Shown piece after piece: positions 8,169-16,468 of a stretch of 37,202 bases of DNA. Origin of the DNA: Anaerolineae bacterium (lineage in GTDB: Bacteria; Chloroflexota; Anaerolineae; Promineifilales; Promineifilaceae); assembly GCA_024762395.1 (NCBI GenBank), contig JANTHP010000003.1, positions 1-37,202 on the forward strand, written 5' to 3'. The translations under genes and the position numbers were made by a program. The notes beneath the pieces are model-generated. The model did no database searches and was not told the origin of the DNA. It worked only from the letters and a program-made list of their open reading frames with translations. Positions within the stretch are counted from its first letter, which is position 1, and each line of letters opens with the position of its first letter.

Positions 8169-8852
8169 ATGCACTATGAAATAGCAGGGACAACCCTACA
8201 AACATTAGATATTCGCCTGAATGCGGGCGAATCAGTCTACACCGAATCAGGCGGCATGGCCTGGATGCGCGGCAGCATCGCCATGAGTACCGACACAAGG
8301 GGCGGCTTACTCAAAGGATTAGCCCGCTCGCTGGCTGGCGAATCGCTTTTTCTCACCACCTACACCTGTAAAAGCGGCGACGGAATGATTACATTCACTC
8401 CCGAAGCGCCCGGTTCCATCTTGCCGGTGGATTTGCGCGGCGGCGAGAGCCGTATCTGTCAAAAAGATGCTTTCATGGTTGCCCAGGAAACGGTTACTTT
8501 AGAAGCACACTTTCGCAAAAAGCTGGGCGCCGGTCTTTTTGGCGGCGAGGGGTTTGTGCTGCAGAAGCTCACCGGCCCCGGTCTGGCTTGGGTGGAAATC
8601 GCCGGCGAAGTGCGTGAGTATGAACTCCAACCCGGCGAAAAGATGAAAATAGACCCCGGTCACATTGCCATGTATGAGCCGTCGGTCAATTACGATATTC
8701 AACGGGTGAAGGGCGCGAAAAACATTTTATTTGGCGGCGAAGGGTTGTTCCTGGCAACGCTTACCGGCCCCGGCAAGATATGGCTGCAAAGCCTCCCCCT
8801 TTCCAATTTAGCCGCCAAGTTGATGAAGTATATGCCTGTTAAGAGCAGTTAG
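8169..8852 (+). CDS. AIM24/TIGR00266 family protein
   Basis: A 227-aa protein of the TIGR00266/AIM24 family, an all-beta fold of unknown biochemical function (the eukaryotic namesake is mitochondrial). Family features seen are the opening YEIAGTTLQTLDIRLNAGES, SGGMAWM near 28-34, and two repeats of the type GGEGxxLxxLTGPGxxW (about 123-140 and again about 195-212), the expected internal duplication. No membrane segment or signal peptide is seen. ATG at 8169 follows a strong AGGAGG. The gene stands alone on the plus strand between two minus-strand units and ends at a strong terminator. No role can be assigned from its neighbours. Confidence 0.88.
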   Translation: MHYEIAGTTLQTLDIRLNAGESVYTESGGMAWMRGSIAMSTDTRGGLLKGLARSLAGESLFLTTYTCKSGDGMITFTPEAPGSILPVDLRGGESRICQKDAFMVAQETVTLEAHFRKKLGAGLFGGEGFVLQKLTGPGLAWVEIAGEVREYELQPGEKMKIDPGHIAMYEPSVNYDIQRVKGAKNILFGGEGLFLATLTGPGKIWLQSLPLSNLAAKLMKYMPVKSS

Positions 8853-8877
8853 CGCCACAGTTTGTAACATAGAAAAA

Positions 8878-8907
8878 GGCCAGGGACGGCGTTCCCTGGC
8901 CTTTTTT
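8878..8907. terminator. Bidirectional rho-independent terminator
   Basis: Stem GGCCAGGGA / TCCCTGGCC (9 bp) with a 6-base loop, TTTTTT after it and AAAAA before it. It sits between convergent genes (the AIM24-family gene and atpF) and can end transcription from both sides. Confidence 0.9.
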
Positions 8908-9010
8908 ATAGCGTGGGGGCGATACGGCCGTATCCGACCGCATCTATAATTATTCTTCTCAGCCTCTAACGAGAGTGGGCAAAATACTTTTGCCTGTGAA
9001 ATGTTTTCGC

Positions 9011-9715
9011 CTATTTTAAGGATTCGCCCATTGCCGCCATCTGGCTGGCAACGCTGCTATCCACAACCTGATCGCCGGCCCGTACAATCAAGCCGCCCAA
9101 AATACTGGGGTCAACCTTGAATTCAACGGCGGCGCCTTTCAGCGACTTCGTCAAATTGGCTTGTTCTTCATCCGTTAACGGCAGCGCGCTGGTGACAACA
9201 GCCTTATCGGCAGACATGTCCGCCAATCCAGCCGGCGCTTTAGCAAAGAAATCGGCAATAATGGCCCGTTGACGTTTTTCATCCAACGCCTCGCCAACCA
9301 GCTTGTTCGCTGCTGCAATCGAAATCGAAGCAACCTGCCCGCGCAGCTCGGAGAGAATACGGTTTCGTTCCGCTTCCGCATCCTGCGCCGCTGCCGCTAC
9401 AATCGCTTTAGCCTCTTCACGCGCTTTGGCTTCAATACCTTTGGCCGTCTCTTCCGCTTGCACAGCCGCATCAGACCGCGCTTTGGCTGCTTCCGCACGA
9501 GCCGCATCCAAAATCTTCTTAGCCTCCGCATCCGCATTATCGCGGGCGATAGCTGCCTGCCGTGCATCTTCCAGTCCCTTGGCAATACGCGCCTTGCGTT
9601 CTTCCAAAGTCTTGAGAATTGGGCCGTAAGCATAGTTCGTCATCACCAACAGTAGAATGACGAAGAGCAGAATCTGCATCAAAAGGTAGCCTAAATTAAT
9701 ACCTAGTGCATCCAT
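9011..9715 (-). CDS. atpF: ATP synthase Fo subunit b fused to the C-terminal domain of delta
   Basis: Peripheral-stalk subunit of F-type ATP synthase, 234 aa. Residues 8-29 form the single membrane helix, and 35-150 a long Ala/Glu/Lys/Arg coiled coil typical of b. Residues about 165-234 leave the b pattern and match the delta/OSCP C-terminal domain: VVTSALPLTDEEQ, then EFKVDPSILGGLIVRAGD, then VVDSSVASQM. The delta N-terminal helical domain, which normally binds the alpha subunits, is absent, so this is not a complete b-delta fusion like that of mycobacteria. It is last of the Fo genes (atpZ/I-B-E-F); no F1 gene follows, because a convergent gene on the other strand begins. ATG at 9715 starts MDALGINLGYLLMQ. 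Confidence 0.88.
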   Translation of the reverse strand: MDALGINLGYLLMQILLFVILLLVMTNYAYGPILKTLEERKARIAKGLEDARQAAIARDNADAEAKKILDAARAEAAKARSDAAVQAEETAKGIEAKAREEAKAIVAAAAQDAEAERNRILSELRGQVASISIAAANKLVGEALDEKRQRAIIADFFAKAPAGLADMSADKAVVTSALPLTDEEQANLTKSLKGAAVEFKVDPSILGGLIVRAGDQVVDSSVASQMAAMGESLK

Positions 9716-9760
9716 AGTTTTAAACCTCTTTTAATAGGTAACCGCTGTAACGCGATTTCT

Positions 9761-10009
9761 TTAGGCAACAAAAATGAGGATCAAGGCTACCACTAGTGCG
9801 TAAATAGCCACCGCCTCAGCCAGAGCAACACCCAAAATCATGTTACCCGTAATTGTACCGGCTGCATCGGGGTTGCGGGCAATACCTTGCACCGCGCCGC
9901 CAACAACAATACCAACACCGGCGCCAGCGCCAATCGCGCCTGTCATTGCCAACCCGGCGCCCAACAATTTTAAGCCTTGCGCAATCGCTTCAGCTGCTTG
10001 TACATCCAT
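9761..10009 (-). CDS. atpE: ATP synthase Fo subunit c
   Basis: Proteolipid of the rotor ring, 82 aa, two membrane helices joined by the polar loop ARNPDAAG. The ion-binding carboxylate is Glu65 in ALAEAVAIY. The residue after it is Ala rather than Ser/Thr, and the helix-1 position that is Gln in Na+ enzymes is Val32, so proton coupling is expected. ATG at 10009 follows GGAGGA; a longer frame upstream is not needed. It lies between atpB and atpF; the 189-bp gap to atpB holds a MITE-like element, which may affect the relative expression of c, needed in excess over a. Confidence 0.95.
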   Translation of the reverse strand: MDVQAAEAIAQGLKLLGAGLAMTGAIGAGAGVGIVVGGAVQGIARNPDAAGTITGNMILGVALAEAVAIYALVVALILIFVA

Positions 10010-10090
10010 GTTTATAATCCTCCGAACGGTATTTTCACCAAGATTTTTAACCAGACAAAGCCGGTTCACTTAACAAATAAATGTCGTATT

Positions 10091-10185
10091 GTAACTATAC
10101 AGGTGACAGTCACTTTTTCCAGAGGTATTAGCCAAAGCCACGATGTTTAGTAAGTGACTGTCACCTCTGGTAGCTGTATAGTTGC
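10091..10185. mobile_element. 95-bp MITE-like inverted-repeat element, copy A
   Basis: Ends are GTAACTATACAG and CTGTATAGTTGC, inverted. Inside, GTGACAGTCACTT pairs with AAGTGACTGTCAC. The core CCAGAGGTATTAGCCAAAGC recurs in copy B at 27738-27832 with very few differences and the same length. No coding capacity. It lies between atpB and atpE. Confidence 0.8.
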
Positions 10186-10198
10186 GTCGTATTAAAAC

Positions 10199-11278
10199 TT
10201 AATGTTCTTCACTATGTCCTTGCGTTGCCATAGACATGAACGTTAATGTCAACAGGGCAAAGACGGCCGCTTGCAAAATGCCGACAAAGAACTCCAAATG
10301 CCAGAATAATAAGTTACCAATCGGCAGCAGCGCCCCGATCACAAACAAGAGAATCTGGCCGGCAAAGATGTTACCCAAGAGCCGGAAGGCGAAGGAAACA
10401 ATCTTGAAAATTTCGCTGATGAACTCCAAAATACCAACGCCGGAATCCATAATTGCCAGCGGGTTTTCTTTGATTTTATCGCCATCCCAAACGAAGAACT
10501 TTTTCCAGTATTTCATTCCCAGCGCTTTCATGCCGTAATACTGGGTCATTACCACAGAAATGAGGGCGATAGCCAGGGTGAAATTGAGGTCTGTCGCCGC
10601 CGCGCGCACATAGGGGACGATCGTCCAATCGGCGTCGGCTGGTTTTTCACCGGCATCGTTAAGCGGCGCTTTAGTAAGGAGAATGCCCTGCCGCATGTCG
10701 CCAAGGTTCGCTTCGTCGGCTGTGTGGTGGGCCTCTTCCTCAATATGCTTGATTTCGTCTTCGCTAAGATGTTCGCCTTTTGCCGCTGCGTCAGCCTCGG
10801 CTGCCTCTACGGCCAGTTCTGCCGTGTGGTGGGGTAAGTTTTCCCATTTGCCAAAGGAATCTACAAATGGGACCAACTCCATCCAGTTAGCGACGACAAT
10901 CCATAAAATAAAGGTCATGAAGAAGGGGAAAAAAGCTTTGGCCCACTTACCGGCCGCATTTTCGACATAGCCGTAAGCAAATTCGACGATTAGCTCAAAG
11001 AAGTTGTAGCCGCCGGTGGGGACTTCATCGGCGGTACGCGATTTGGCCTTCAGGCTGAAGGTCATCGCTAATAAAATGATCAAGGTGAGCAGTGTGGCCA
11101 GGAAGGTGTTAGTGAAACCGCCGCCAAATAAACCGCCGAGAAACTCTTTGCCGCCTGGCCAAGACCACAAAATCTCACCCGGCAGCTGAATCACCGGCAG
11201 CACCGGCGTTAGCAGAGGGATGACACTTTGTAGCACGAGCACAATGAGCGCTGCATAAACGATGTATCTTTTTTTCAT
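10199..11278 (-). CDS. atpB: ATP synthase Fo subunit a
   Basis: Proton-channel stator subunit, 359 aa against about 240-270 usual. The essential arginine is Arg299 in SFAFRLLGNIFAG, with the GNIFAGQILL helix and the C-terminal helix FFVGILQAAVFALLTL as in the family. The extra length is a hydrophilic, His/Glu/Ala-rich insertion at about 142-222, directly after the NWMELVPF segment, placed in the loop between helices that flank the channel entry. There is also a long N-terminal part before the first conserved helix (about 56-76). It overlaps the upstream small gene by ATGA and heads the core Fo genes. The fold is certain; the insertion's role is unknown. Confidence 0.95.
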   Translation of the reverse strand: MKKRYIVYAALIVLVLQSVIPLLTPVLPVIQLPGEILWSWPGGKEFLGGLFGGGFTNTFLATLLTLIILLAMTFSLKAKSRTADEVPTGGYNFFELIVEFAYGYVENAAGKWAKAFFPFFMTFILWIVVANWMELVPFVDSFGKWENLPHHTAELAVEAAEADAAAKGEHLSEDEIKHIEEEAHHTADEANLGDMRQGILLTKAPLNDAGEKPADADWTIVPYVRAAATDLNFTLAIALISVVMTQYYGMKALGMKYWKKFFVWDGDKIKENPLAIMDSGVGILEFISEIFKIVSFAFRLLGNIFAGQILLFVIGALLPIGNLLFWHLEFFVGILQAAVFALLTLTFMSMATQGHSEEH

Positions 11279-11556
11279 GTGTCCGTTTTTACCTCCGGAT
11301 CGTTGGATTCTTGAGGTTGGAGTGCGTCTTGGGCGCGTTGAACGGCCGTTAAACTCAAGCGCACTGTTAAATACAAGGCAACAGGAACGCTGCCTACCAT
11401 CAGTAAAACTGTAAAAATTCGCGTTTCCAGATATTTATCAATTGCCATACCCGCGCCCAAAGCAAGGCCAATAAGGATTACAATAAGACACCCCACTTGA
11501 CCAACCACACTGGCCATTAACGCCGCTTGATTGATTTGTTTAGGAGATTTTTCCAC
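11275..11556 (-). CDS. AtpZ/AtpI-family small membrane protein of the ATP synthase operon
   Basis: A 93-aa protein with two hydrophobic helices (about 19-36 and 45-65) separated by DKYLETR, like the AtpZ/AtpI group found in front of Fo genes, which helps c-ring assembly or Mg2+ supply. The start is GTG at 11556 preceded by GGAAGAG; its stop overlaps atpB (ATGA). The C-terminal tail is acidic. The exact subgroup (AtpI or AtpZ) cannot be fixed by eye. It is the first gene of the atp unit, behind the promoter at 11587-11614. Confidence 0.78.
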   Translation of the reverse strand: MEKSPKQINQAALMASVVGQVGCLIVILIGLALGAGMAIDKYLETRIFTVLLMVGSVPVALYLTVRLSLTAVQRAQDALQPQESNDPEVKTDT

Positions 11557-11586
11557 AATTCACTCTTCCAGCATACGGGCTTGCGC

Positions 11587-11614
11587 ATTATATCACAATG
11601 ATGATCATTGGCAA
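11587..11614 (-). promoter_or_regulatory. Sigma-70-type promoter of the Fo operon
   Basis: Read on the minus strand: TTGCCA (11614-11609), a 16-bp spacer, TATAAT (11592-11587). About 30 bp then lead to the GTG start of the AtpZ/I gene. It lies between the nuoN terminator and that gene. Confidence 0.65.
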
Positions 11615-11615
11615 T

Positions 11616-11689
11616 TCAAAAATAGCAAGATGTTGGAGATAGAAACAGAGGAAGAATTTCATCTTCCTATATTTCTTGCTCTATCTTGC
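11616..11689 (-). terminator. Terminator hairpin after nuoN
   Basis: On the minus strand GCAAGAT (overlapping the nuoN stop) pairs with ATCTTGC, and an inner AGGAAGA pairs with TCTTCCT around a 6-base loop. TATTTTTGA follows. It separates the nuo and atp units. Confidence 0.6.
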
Positions 11690-13186
11690 CAAAACAAAGA
11701 AAGCGTCGGCGGCTGTCCGGGTCCATTCAAAAATGGGGCCGGCAAAAATACCCAGGTAAAAAATGAAAAACAGGGAAAACGCCAATCCTACTTTTGCCCC
11801 GCGCGAGACGGGGATGGGGTCGTCTTCGTTTTCTGAGCGATACAGGTACATATATTTGACGGCCGATAAGTAGTAGTACAACGCCACAAACGCATTCAAA
11901 ATACCCAGCAGCGCCAGCCACCACAAGCCTGCATTCACGGCCGAGCGGAATAGGAAGAACTTGCCAAAGAACCCGGCCGTTGGCGGGATGCCACTCAATG
12001 AAAGCAGCGCAAACATCATCACCAGCGCCAAATAGGGCGAGCGGCGGCTCAAGCCGGAGAAATCCTCCAACTCATCCGAGCCGATGCGGTTGCTGACAAT
12101 GGTAATGACGCCAAAGGCGGCAATGTTGGTGAAGATATACATCAGCAGATAGTACATCGTCGCGCTGGAGCCGTCCGGAGACAACGTAACCAGGCCAATC
12201 AAAGCGTAACCGGCCTGGGCGATGCTGGAATAGGCCAACAGCCGTTTGAAGTTTTTCTGGAAGATGGCGACAAAGTTCCCCAGTGTCATGGTGATGACAG
12301 TTATCGCGATCAACATGGCCCACCACATACTGGCATCGCTTGGCTCGCCCAAAACGCCGGTAGTGAAAACGCGCAAGAAAACGGCAAAACCAGCCGCCTT
12401 CGATGCAGTTGAAACATAACCGGTGAACGGTGTCGGCGACCCTTCGTACACATCGGGCGTCCAGAAGTGGAAGGGAACGGCCGATATCTTAAAGCCAAAC
12501 CCAACCATAATCATTACGGCTGATAAAATCACAACGGCATTTACTTCAGTTGGAATTTGCTGGAAACCGCCAAAAATACTGCCTAAGATGTACAGGTTTG
12601 TTTGCCCCGTTAATCCGTATAGCAAACTCATACCGTACAACATGACGCCGGTGGCAAACGCGCCGTAGATAAAATACTTCATCCCCGCTTCTGAGGAACG
12701 CGGATCTTTGGTTGCAAATCCGGCCAGGATGTATGAGGAAATGCTGGCTGTTTCCAACGCCACGTAAAGCATAATCAGGTCTGCCGATGCGCCCATAAGG
12801 CTAAAGCCGATGGCGGCCGTAATAAGCAGCGCATAATACTCGCCTTTTTGTAAATGTTCTACGTCCAGCGAGAGCAAGGCCGTTAACATCAAGGCAACGA
12901 GAAATATGACATGGAAAACAAGCGCAATCAAATCAAACCGAATCATGCCGCCCCACATCAAGCTGGTTCCGATGTCGGTGGCGTTGTTAGGTTCGCCTGT
13001 GGCAAGCCACAACCCCAGCGTGGTGACGAGGATGGCAAACGCGCCCCAGGCCGTCAGCAAACCAACGCGGCGGCGTTCTTCCGGCTTAACCAGCCGGTCG
13101 TATAGCAAAACGGCCGCTAACAAAATAACCAGGCCAATTTCTGGCACAAGGGCCAATACCCAGGATTGGGTGATATTGGGACTCAC
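11681..13186 (-). CDS. nuoN: NADH-quinone oxidoreductase subunit N
   Basis: Antiporter-like proton-pumping subunit of complex I, 501 aa, about 14 membrane helices. The key motif GFGFKISAVPFHFWTPDVYEG (about 235-255) carries the TM7 lysine, and the TM5 glutamate lies in LYVALETASISSY. GTG at 13186 directly follows the nuoM stop (TAA then GTG); its ribosome site GGAGGT lies inside the end of nuoM, so the two are coupled. It is last of the nuo membrane-arm genes here. A hairpin overlaps its stop codon. Normal family length. Confidence 0.95.
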   Translation of the reverse strand: MSPNITQSWVLALVPEIGLVILLAAVLLYDRLVKPEERRRVGLLTAWGAFAILVTTLGLWLATGEPNNATDIGTSLMWGGMIRFDLIALVFHVIFLVALMLTALLSLDVEHLQKGEYYALLITAAIGFSLMGASADLIMLYVALETASISSYILAGFATKDPRSSEAGMKYFIYGAFATGVMLYGMSLLYGLTGQTNLYILGSIFGGFQQIPTEVNAVVILSAVMIMVGFGFKISAVPFHFWTPDVYEGSPTPFTGYVSTASKAAGFAVFLRVFTTGVLGEPSDASMWWAMLIAITVITMTLGNFVAIFQKNFKRLLAYSSIAQAGYALIGLVTLSPDGSSATMYYLLMYIFTNIAAFGVITIVSNRIGSDELEDFSGLSRRSPYLALVMMFALLSLSGIPPTAGFFGKFFLFRSAVNAGLWWLALLGILNAFVALYYYLSAVKYMYLYRSENEDDPIPVSRGAKVGLAFSLFFIFYLGIFAGPIFEWTRTAADAFFVLAR

Positions 13187-14824
13187 TTATGCACCTCCAA
13201 ACCAACTGAAAAGCGTTGTTGCAGCCGTCTGCACTGTGTCCAGGAACGTCACTGCATGCTGCGCATCGGTAATGCGATCTACGACCGGCGCCATACCCGA
13301 TTGGACTATCGGAGCGATGACGGCCGGAAAAACGCCGATCACAATCAAAATAACAGAAAACATAATCAAGGCGACCTTATCCAAAGCGAACAATGGCCGC
13401 ATATCGTGCCATTTTTCGCCCTGGTATTCGCCGAAGAACACTTTGCCCACCGCGCGTAAAATATAGGCGGCGGTAATGATGATGCCCAGCGCGGAAATAA
13501 TGGCGATGATCGGGTAGTAATTGGCCGGATTGAGGCCGAAAACTGCGCCCGAAAGATTCAGGCTGCCGCCCTGCCAAACGCCCAGGAAAATGGGGAATTC
13601 AGCCAGGAAGCCGGACAAACCGGGCATGCCCATGCCGACCAAACCGCCGATGATGAAGGGGACGACCAGCCAGGGCAGCGGTTTGCCCATGCCGTCCAAA
13701 TCGTCCATATTGCGCGTGTGCGCCCGGTCGTAAATCATACCGACGACGGAGAAGAAGAGGGCGGTCATGACGCCGTGGCTGACCATCTGAATGCCGGAGC
13801 CGAGGAACCCTTTGGCGTTGAGGGCGGCAAACCCCATGGAGACCAGCCCCATATGGCTGACGCTGGAGTAGCCGATGAGATATTTCATGTCTCGCTGGCG
13901 CATGGCAACGAAGGAGCCGTAAACGACATTGATAAGGGTCAAAAAGATGATGAAGGGCATCCAGTAGACGGTGCCTTCGGGCAAAATCTGAATGCCGACG
14001 CGCATGGAGGCGTAGGCCCCTAATTTCATCAAAACGCCGGCATGAATCATGGAAACGGCCGTTGGCGCCGCCACATGACCATCGGGAGACCAGTTATGCA
14101 AAGGCCAGATACCGGCCAGCACGGCAAACCCCAGGAACAACGGCAAGAACCAGACCTGTTGGATGGCAAACGGGAAATTCGCCTCCGACCAAATCCGTAA
14201 ATCAAACGTCGGCGCAGTCGCCGTACTGTATTCCGGCAGTTGGAAATACAACACCAGGAAGGCGATGAAAGAGATAAAACTGCCGATGAGCAAATACAGC
14301 GTCAGCTTCATAGACGCATATTCGCGCCGCTCCTTCCAGCCCCAGATGACGATCATAATGTACATGGGCAGCACAGCCAGCTCATAGAAGAAAAAGAGCA
14401 AAAAGCCATCCACTGCCGCAAACACACCTTGAACGCCAGCCACCAGCAGCATGAAAAAGGCCATAAATTCGCGGGGACGCTCCGTAATGCCCCACGAAAT
14501 CATCACCCCGCCCAGGCCGACAATGGACGTTAGCAGTACCAACGTAGCGCTCAAGCCGTCCACACCTAGAATGTAATTGACGCCAATGCTGGGAACCCAG
14601 GCATGTTCCTCCAGGAACATGAGCGTATCGGCCCAGCGTGTCCCGGCCGGCGGCAAATTTTGGTTATAGGCCACATAAACGTATAACGACAAAATCAAAC
14701 CGAGGATCATCGTCGCTAACGCCAACATGCGGGCATTTTCCCCCCGCTCTTTAGGCATCAGCAGAATAATAGCTGCCGCTACCAGCGGGGATAACACGAT
14801 TATTGATAGAAATGGGAATTCCAT
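13187..14824 (-). CDS. nuoM: NADH-quinone oxidoreductase subunit M, second copy with altered TM7
   Basis: Antiporter-like subunit, 545 aa, about 14 helices. It keeps the TM5 glutamate (Glu148 in FFFYELAVLPMY) and the TM8 lysine (Lys267 in AGVLMKLGAY). At the TM7 lysine position, where the neighbouring NuoM has AFAIKVPIWPFHTW, this copy has GFAVLAGIWPLHNW, so Leu236 replaces the proton-relay lysine. WSPDG also replaces the usual WLPDA. It is clearly a paralogue, not a broken gene: the frame is intact and full length. The order nuoL-nuoM-nuoM-nuoN matches complex I forms with an extra NuoM reported in several phyla. Its contribution to pumping is open. Confidence 0.9.
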   Translation of the reverse strand: MEFPFLSIIVLSPLVAAAIILLMPKERGENARMLALATMILGLILSLYVYVAYNQNLPPAGTRWADTLMFLEEHAWVPSIGVNYILGVDGLSATLVLLTSIVGLGGVMISWGITERPREFMAFFMLLVAGVQGVFAAVDGFLLFFFYELAVLPMYIMIVIWGWKERREYASMKLTLYLLIGSFISFIAFLVLYFQLPEYSTATAPTFDLRIWSEANFPFAIQQVWFLPLFLGFAVLAGIWPLHNWSPDGHVAAPTAVSMIHAGVLMKLGAYASMRVGIQILPEGTVYWMPFIIFLTLINVVYGSFVAMRQRDMKYLIGYSSVSHMGLVSMGFAALNAKGFLGSGIQMVSHGVMTALFFSVVGMIYDRAHTRNMDDLDGMGKPLPWLVVPFIIGGLVGMGMPGLSGFLAEFPIFLGVWQGGSLNLSGAVFGLNPANYYPIIAIISALGIIITAAYILRAVGKVFFGEYQGEKWHDMRPLFALDKVALIMFSVILIVIGVFPAVIAPIVQSGMAPVVDRITDAQHAVTFLDTVQTAATTLFSWFGGA

Positions 14825-14913
14825 ATGTCTATTCCAGTTTCAAGAGCTGCAGGGTTGCGGGGGCGCGGAATTCTCTTGCTTCGCTTCCTCGCCGCTTCGC
14901 AACTGCGCAACTT

Positions 14914-16455
14914 CTAACCTAATATCTTTGTTACCGTATCGTTAATAAACACCACCAACCACTGCGGCCAAATGCCCAAACTGAGCATCAGCGCCATCAG
15001 CGGCCAAATGACCAGGTGTTCGCGCAAAGTCATATCTTTTAAGCCCAACCATTCCTTTTTCACCGGGCCGTGCAGCGTTTGGCCGATTCCTTTGAGGATG
15101 TAGGCCCCGGTCATGAGCAGGCCGAGCATGGAAAGAGCTAACTGAACCGTAAACACGTTCCAACTGCCGCGCACAACCATGAATTCGCTGACGAAGCCGT
15201 TTAAGCCGGGCAAACCAAGCGAAGCCATGCTGGTAAAAATCAGAATCGCGCCGTAAACGGGCAAAACCGTCCAGATACCGCCGAATTTCTTCAAATCGCG
15301 GGTGTGTGCGCGTTCGTAGATGACGCCGACGAGGAAGAACATGCCCGCCGCCGACAAGCCGTGATTGAACATTTGGAAGATGGCGCCGTTGGTTGCCAAA
15401 ATGGCGTCGTTGGTCAACGCTTCGCTGCTGCCGGGCATTCCGGCGACGTAAGCGTAAACGGCGATGCCCAGGACAACAAAGCCCATATGGTTGATGGACG
15501 AGTAGGCGACCAATCGCTTGAAGTCCCATTGACCGAAGGCGGCGTACCCGCCGATGACGATGCTGAGCATCCCCAACCAGGCTAGAACGAAAGCGGTCGT
15601 GTGCGCCTGTTCCGGGAAAAGGGGGATGACCAATCGCAAGAAGCCATACGCGCCTAATTTCAGCAAAACGCCGGCCAGAATCATGGAACCGGCCGTCGGC
15701 GCCTGTGTGTGGGCGTCGGGCAGCCAGGTGTGGAAAGGCCAGATGGGTACTTTGATGGCAAAAGCCAGCATGAAGGCCCAAAAGGCTACATTTTTAACTG
15801 TGCTGACCGCTAATCCCGTCCCTGGCAGTGTGCCGCCGTCCAAAGCTACCCACTTATCCATCAATTCAATGATGTCGAAGGTGCCGGTTGCCAGTCCTAT
15901 CACCTGAATGGAAAGGAGCAATCCGAGGCTGCCAGCCATCGTGTAAATGAAGAATTTGAAGGAAGCGTAATCGCGGTCGGCGCCGCCCCACAATTTGATG
16001 AGGAAGTACATGGGAACCAGCCCGAACTCCCAGAAGATGAAGAAGATGATGAGGTCGAAGGATGCGAATAACCCCAACATGGCCGTTTCCATCAATAGGA
16101 AAAGGAACATGAACATCTTCACCCGCTCTTTGATGCCGAAGGAGGCCAGAATGGAAAGCGGCGTCAATATCGTGGTGAGCAGGAACATGGGCAGGCTGAT
16201 GCCGTCAATGCCCATGTGGTAGCTGGAGCCGATGGCCGGGAACCACTCTTTCTGGACGACAAATTGCAAGTCGGCCGCCGCTCGGTCGTAGTTGAACCAC
16301 ATGACCATGACCAGCGCCAATGGGATAAGGCTGAGGGCAAAGGAGAGCCGCCGGATGAGTGTTTTTTCGTCTTCCGGCAGGAGAAAAATGATCAGCCCGG
16401 CCAGAAGGGGGAAGAAAATGGTTACGGTCAGGAGATTATCTTGAATAAAGTTCAT
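14914..16455 (-). CDS. nuoM: NADH-quinone oxidoreductase subunit M, canonical copy
   Basis: Antiporter-like proton-pumping subunit of complex I, 513 aa. All relay residues are in place: Glu143 in FIFWEFGLVPMY (TM5), Lys235 in AFAIKVPIWPFHTWLPDAH (TM7), and Lys266 in AGVLLKLGAYG (TM8). ATG at 16455 follows AGGAGA, and it is 13 bp after the nuoL stop. The next gene downstream is a diverged second nuoM, 89 bp away. This copy is the likely orthologue of E. coli NuoM because it keeps the complete motif set. Confidence 0.95.
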   Translation of the reverse strand: MNFIQDNLLTVTIFFPLLAGLIIFLLPEDEKTLIRRLSFALSLIPLALVMVMWFNYDRAAADLQFVVQKEWFPAIGSSYHMGIDGISLPMFLLTTILTPLSILASFGIKERVKMFMFLFLLMETAMLGLFASFDLIIFFIFWEFGLVPMYFLIKLWGGADRDYASFKFFIYTMAGSLGLLLSIQVIGLATGTFDIIELMDKWVALDGGTLPGTGLAVSTVKNVAFWAFMLAFAIKVPIWPFHTWLPDAHTQAPTAGSMILAGVLLKLGAYGFLRLVIPLFPEQAHTTAFVLAWLGMLSIVIGGYAAFGQWDFKRLVAYSSINHMGFVVLGIAVYAYVAGMPGSSEALTNDAILATNGAIFQMFNHGLSAAGMFFLVGVIYERAHTRDLKKFGGIWTVLPVYGAILIFTSMASLGLPGLNGFVSEFMVVRGSWNVFTVQLALSMLGLLMTGAYILKGIGQTLHGPVKKEWLGLKDMTLREHLVIWPLMALMLSLGIWPQWLVVFINDTVTKILG

Positions 16456-16468
16456 TAGTATCTCCTAA

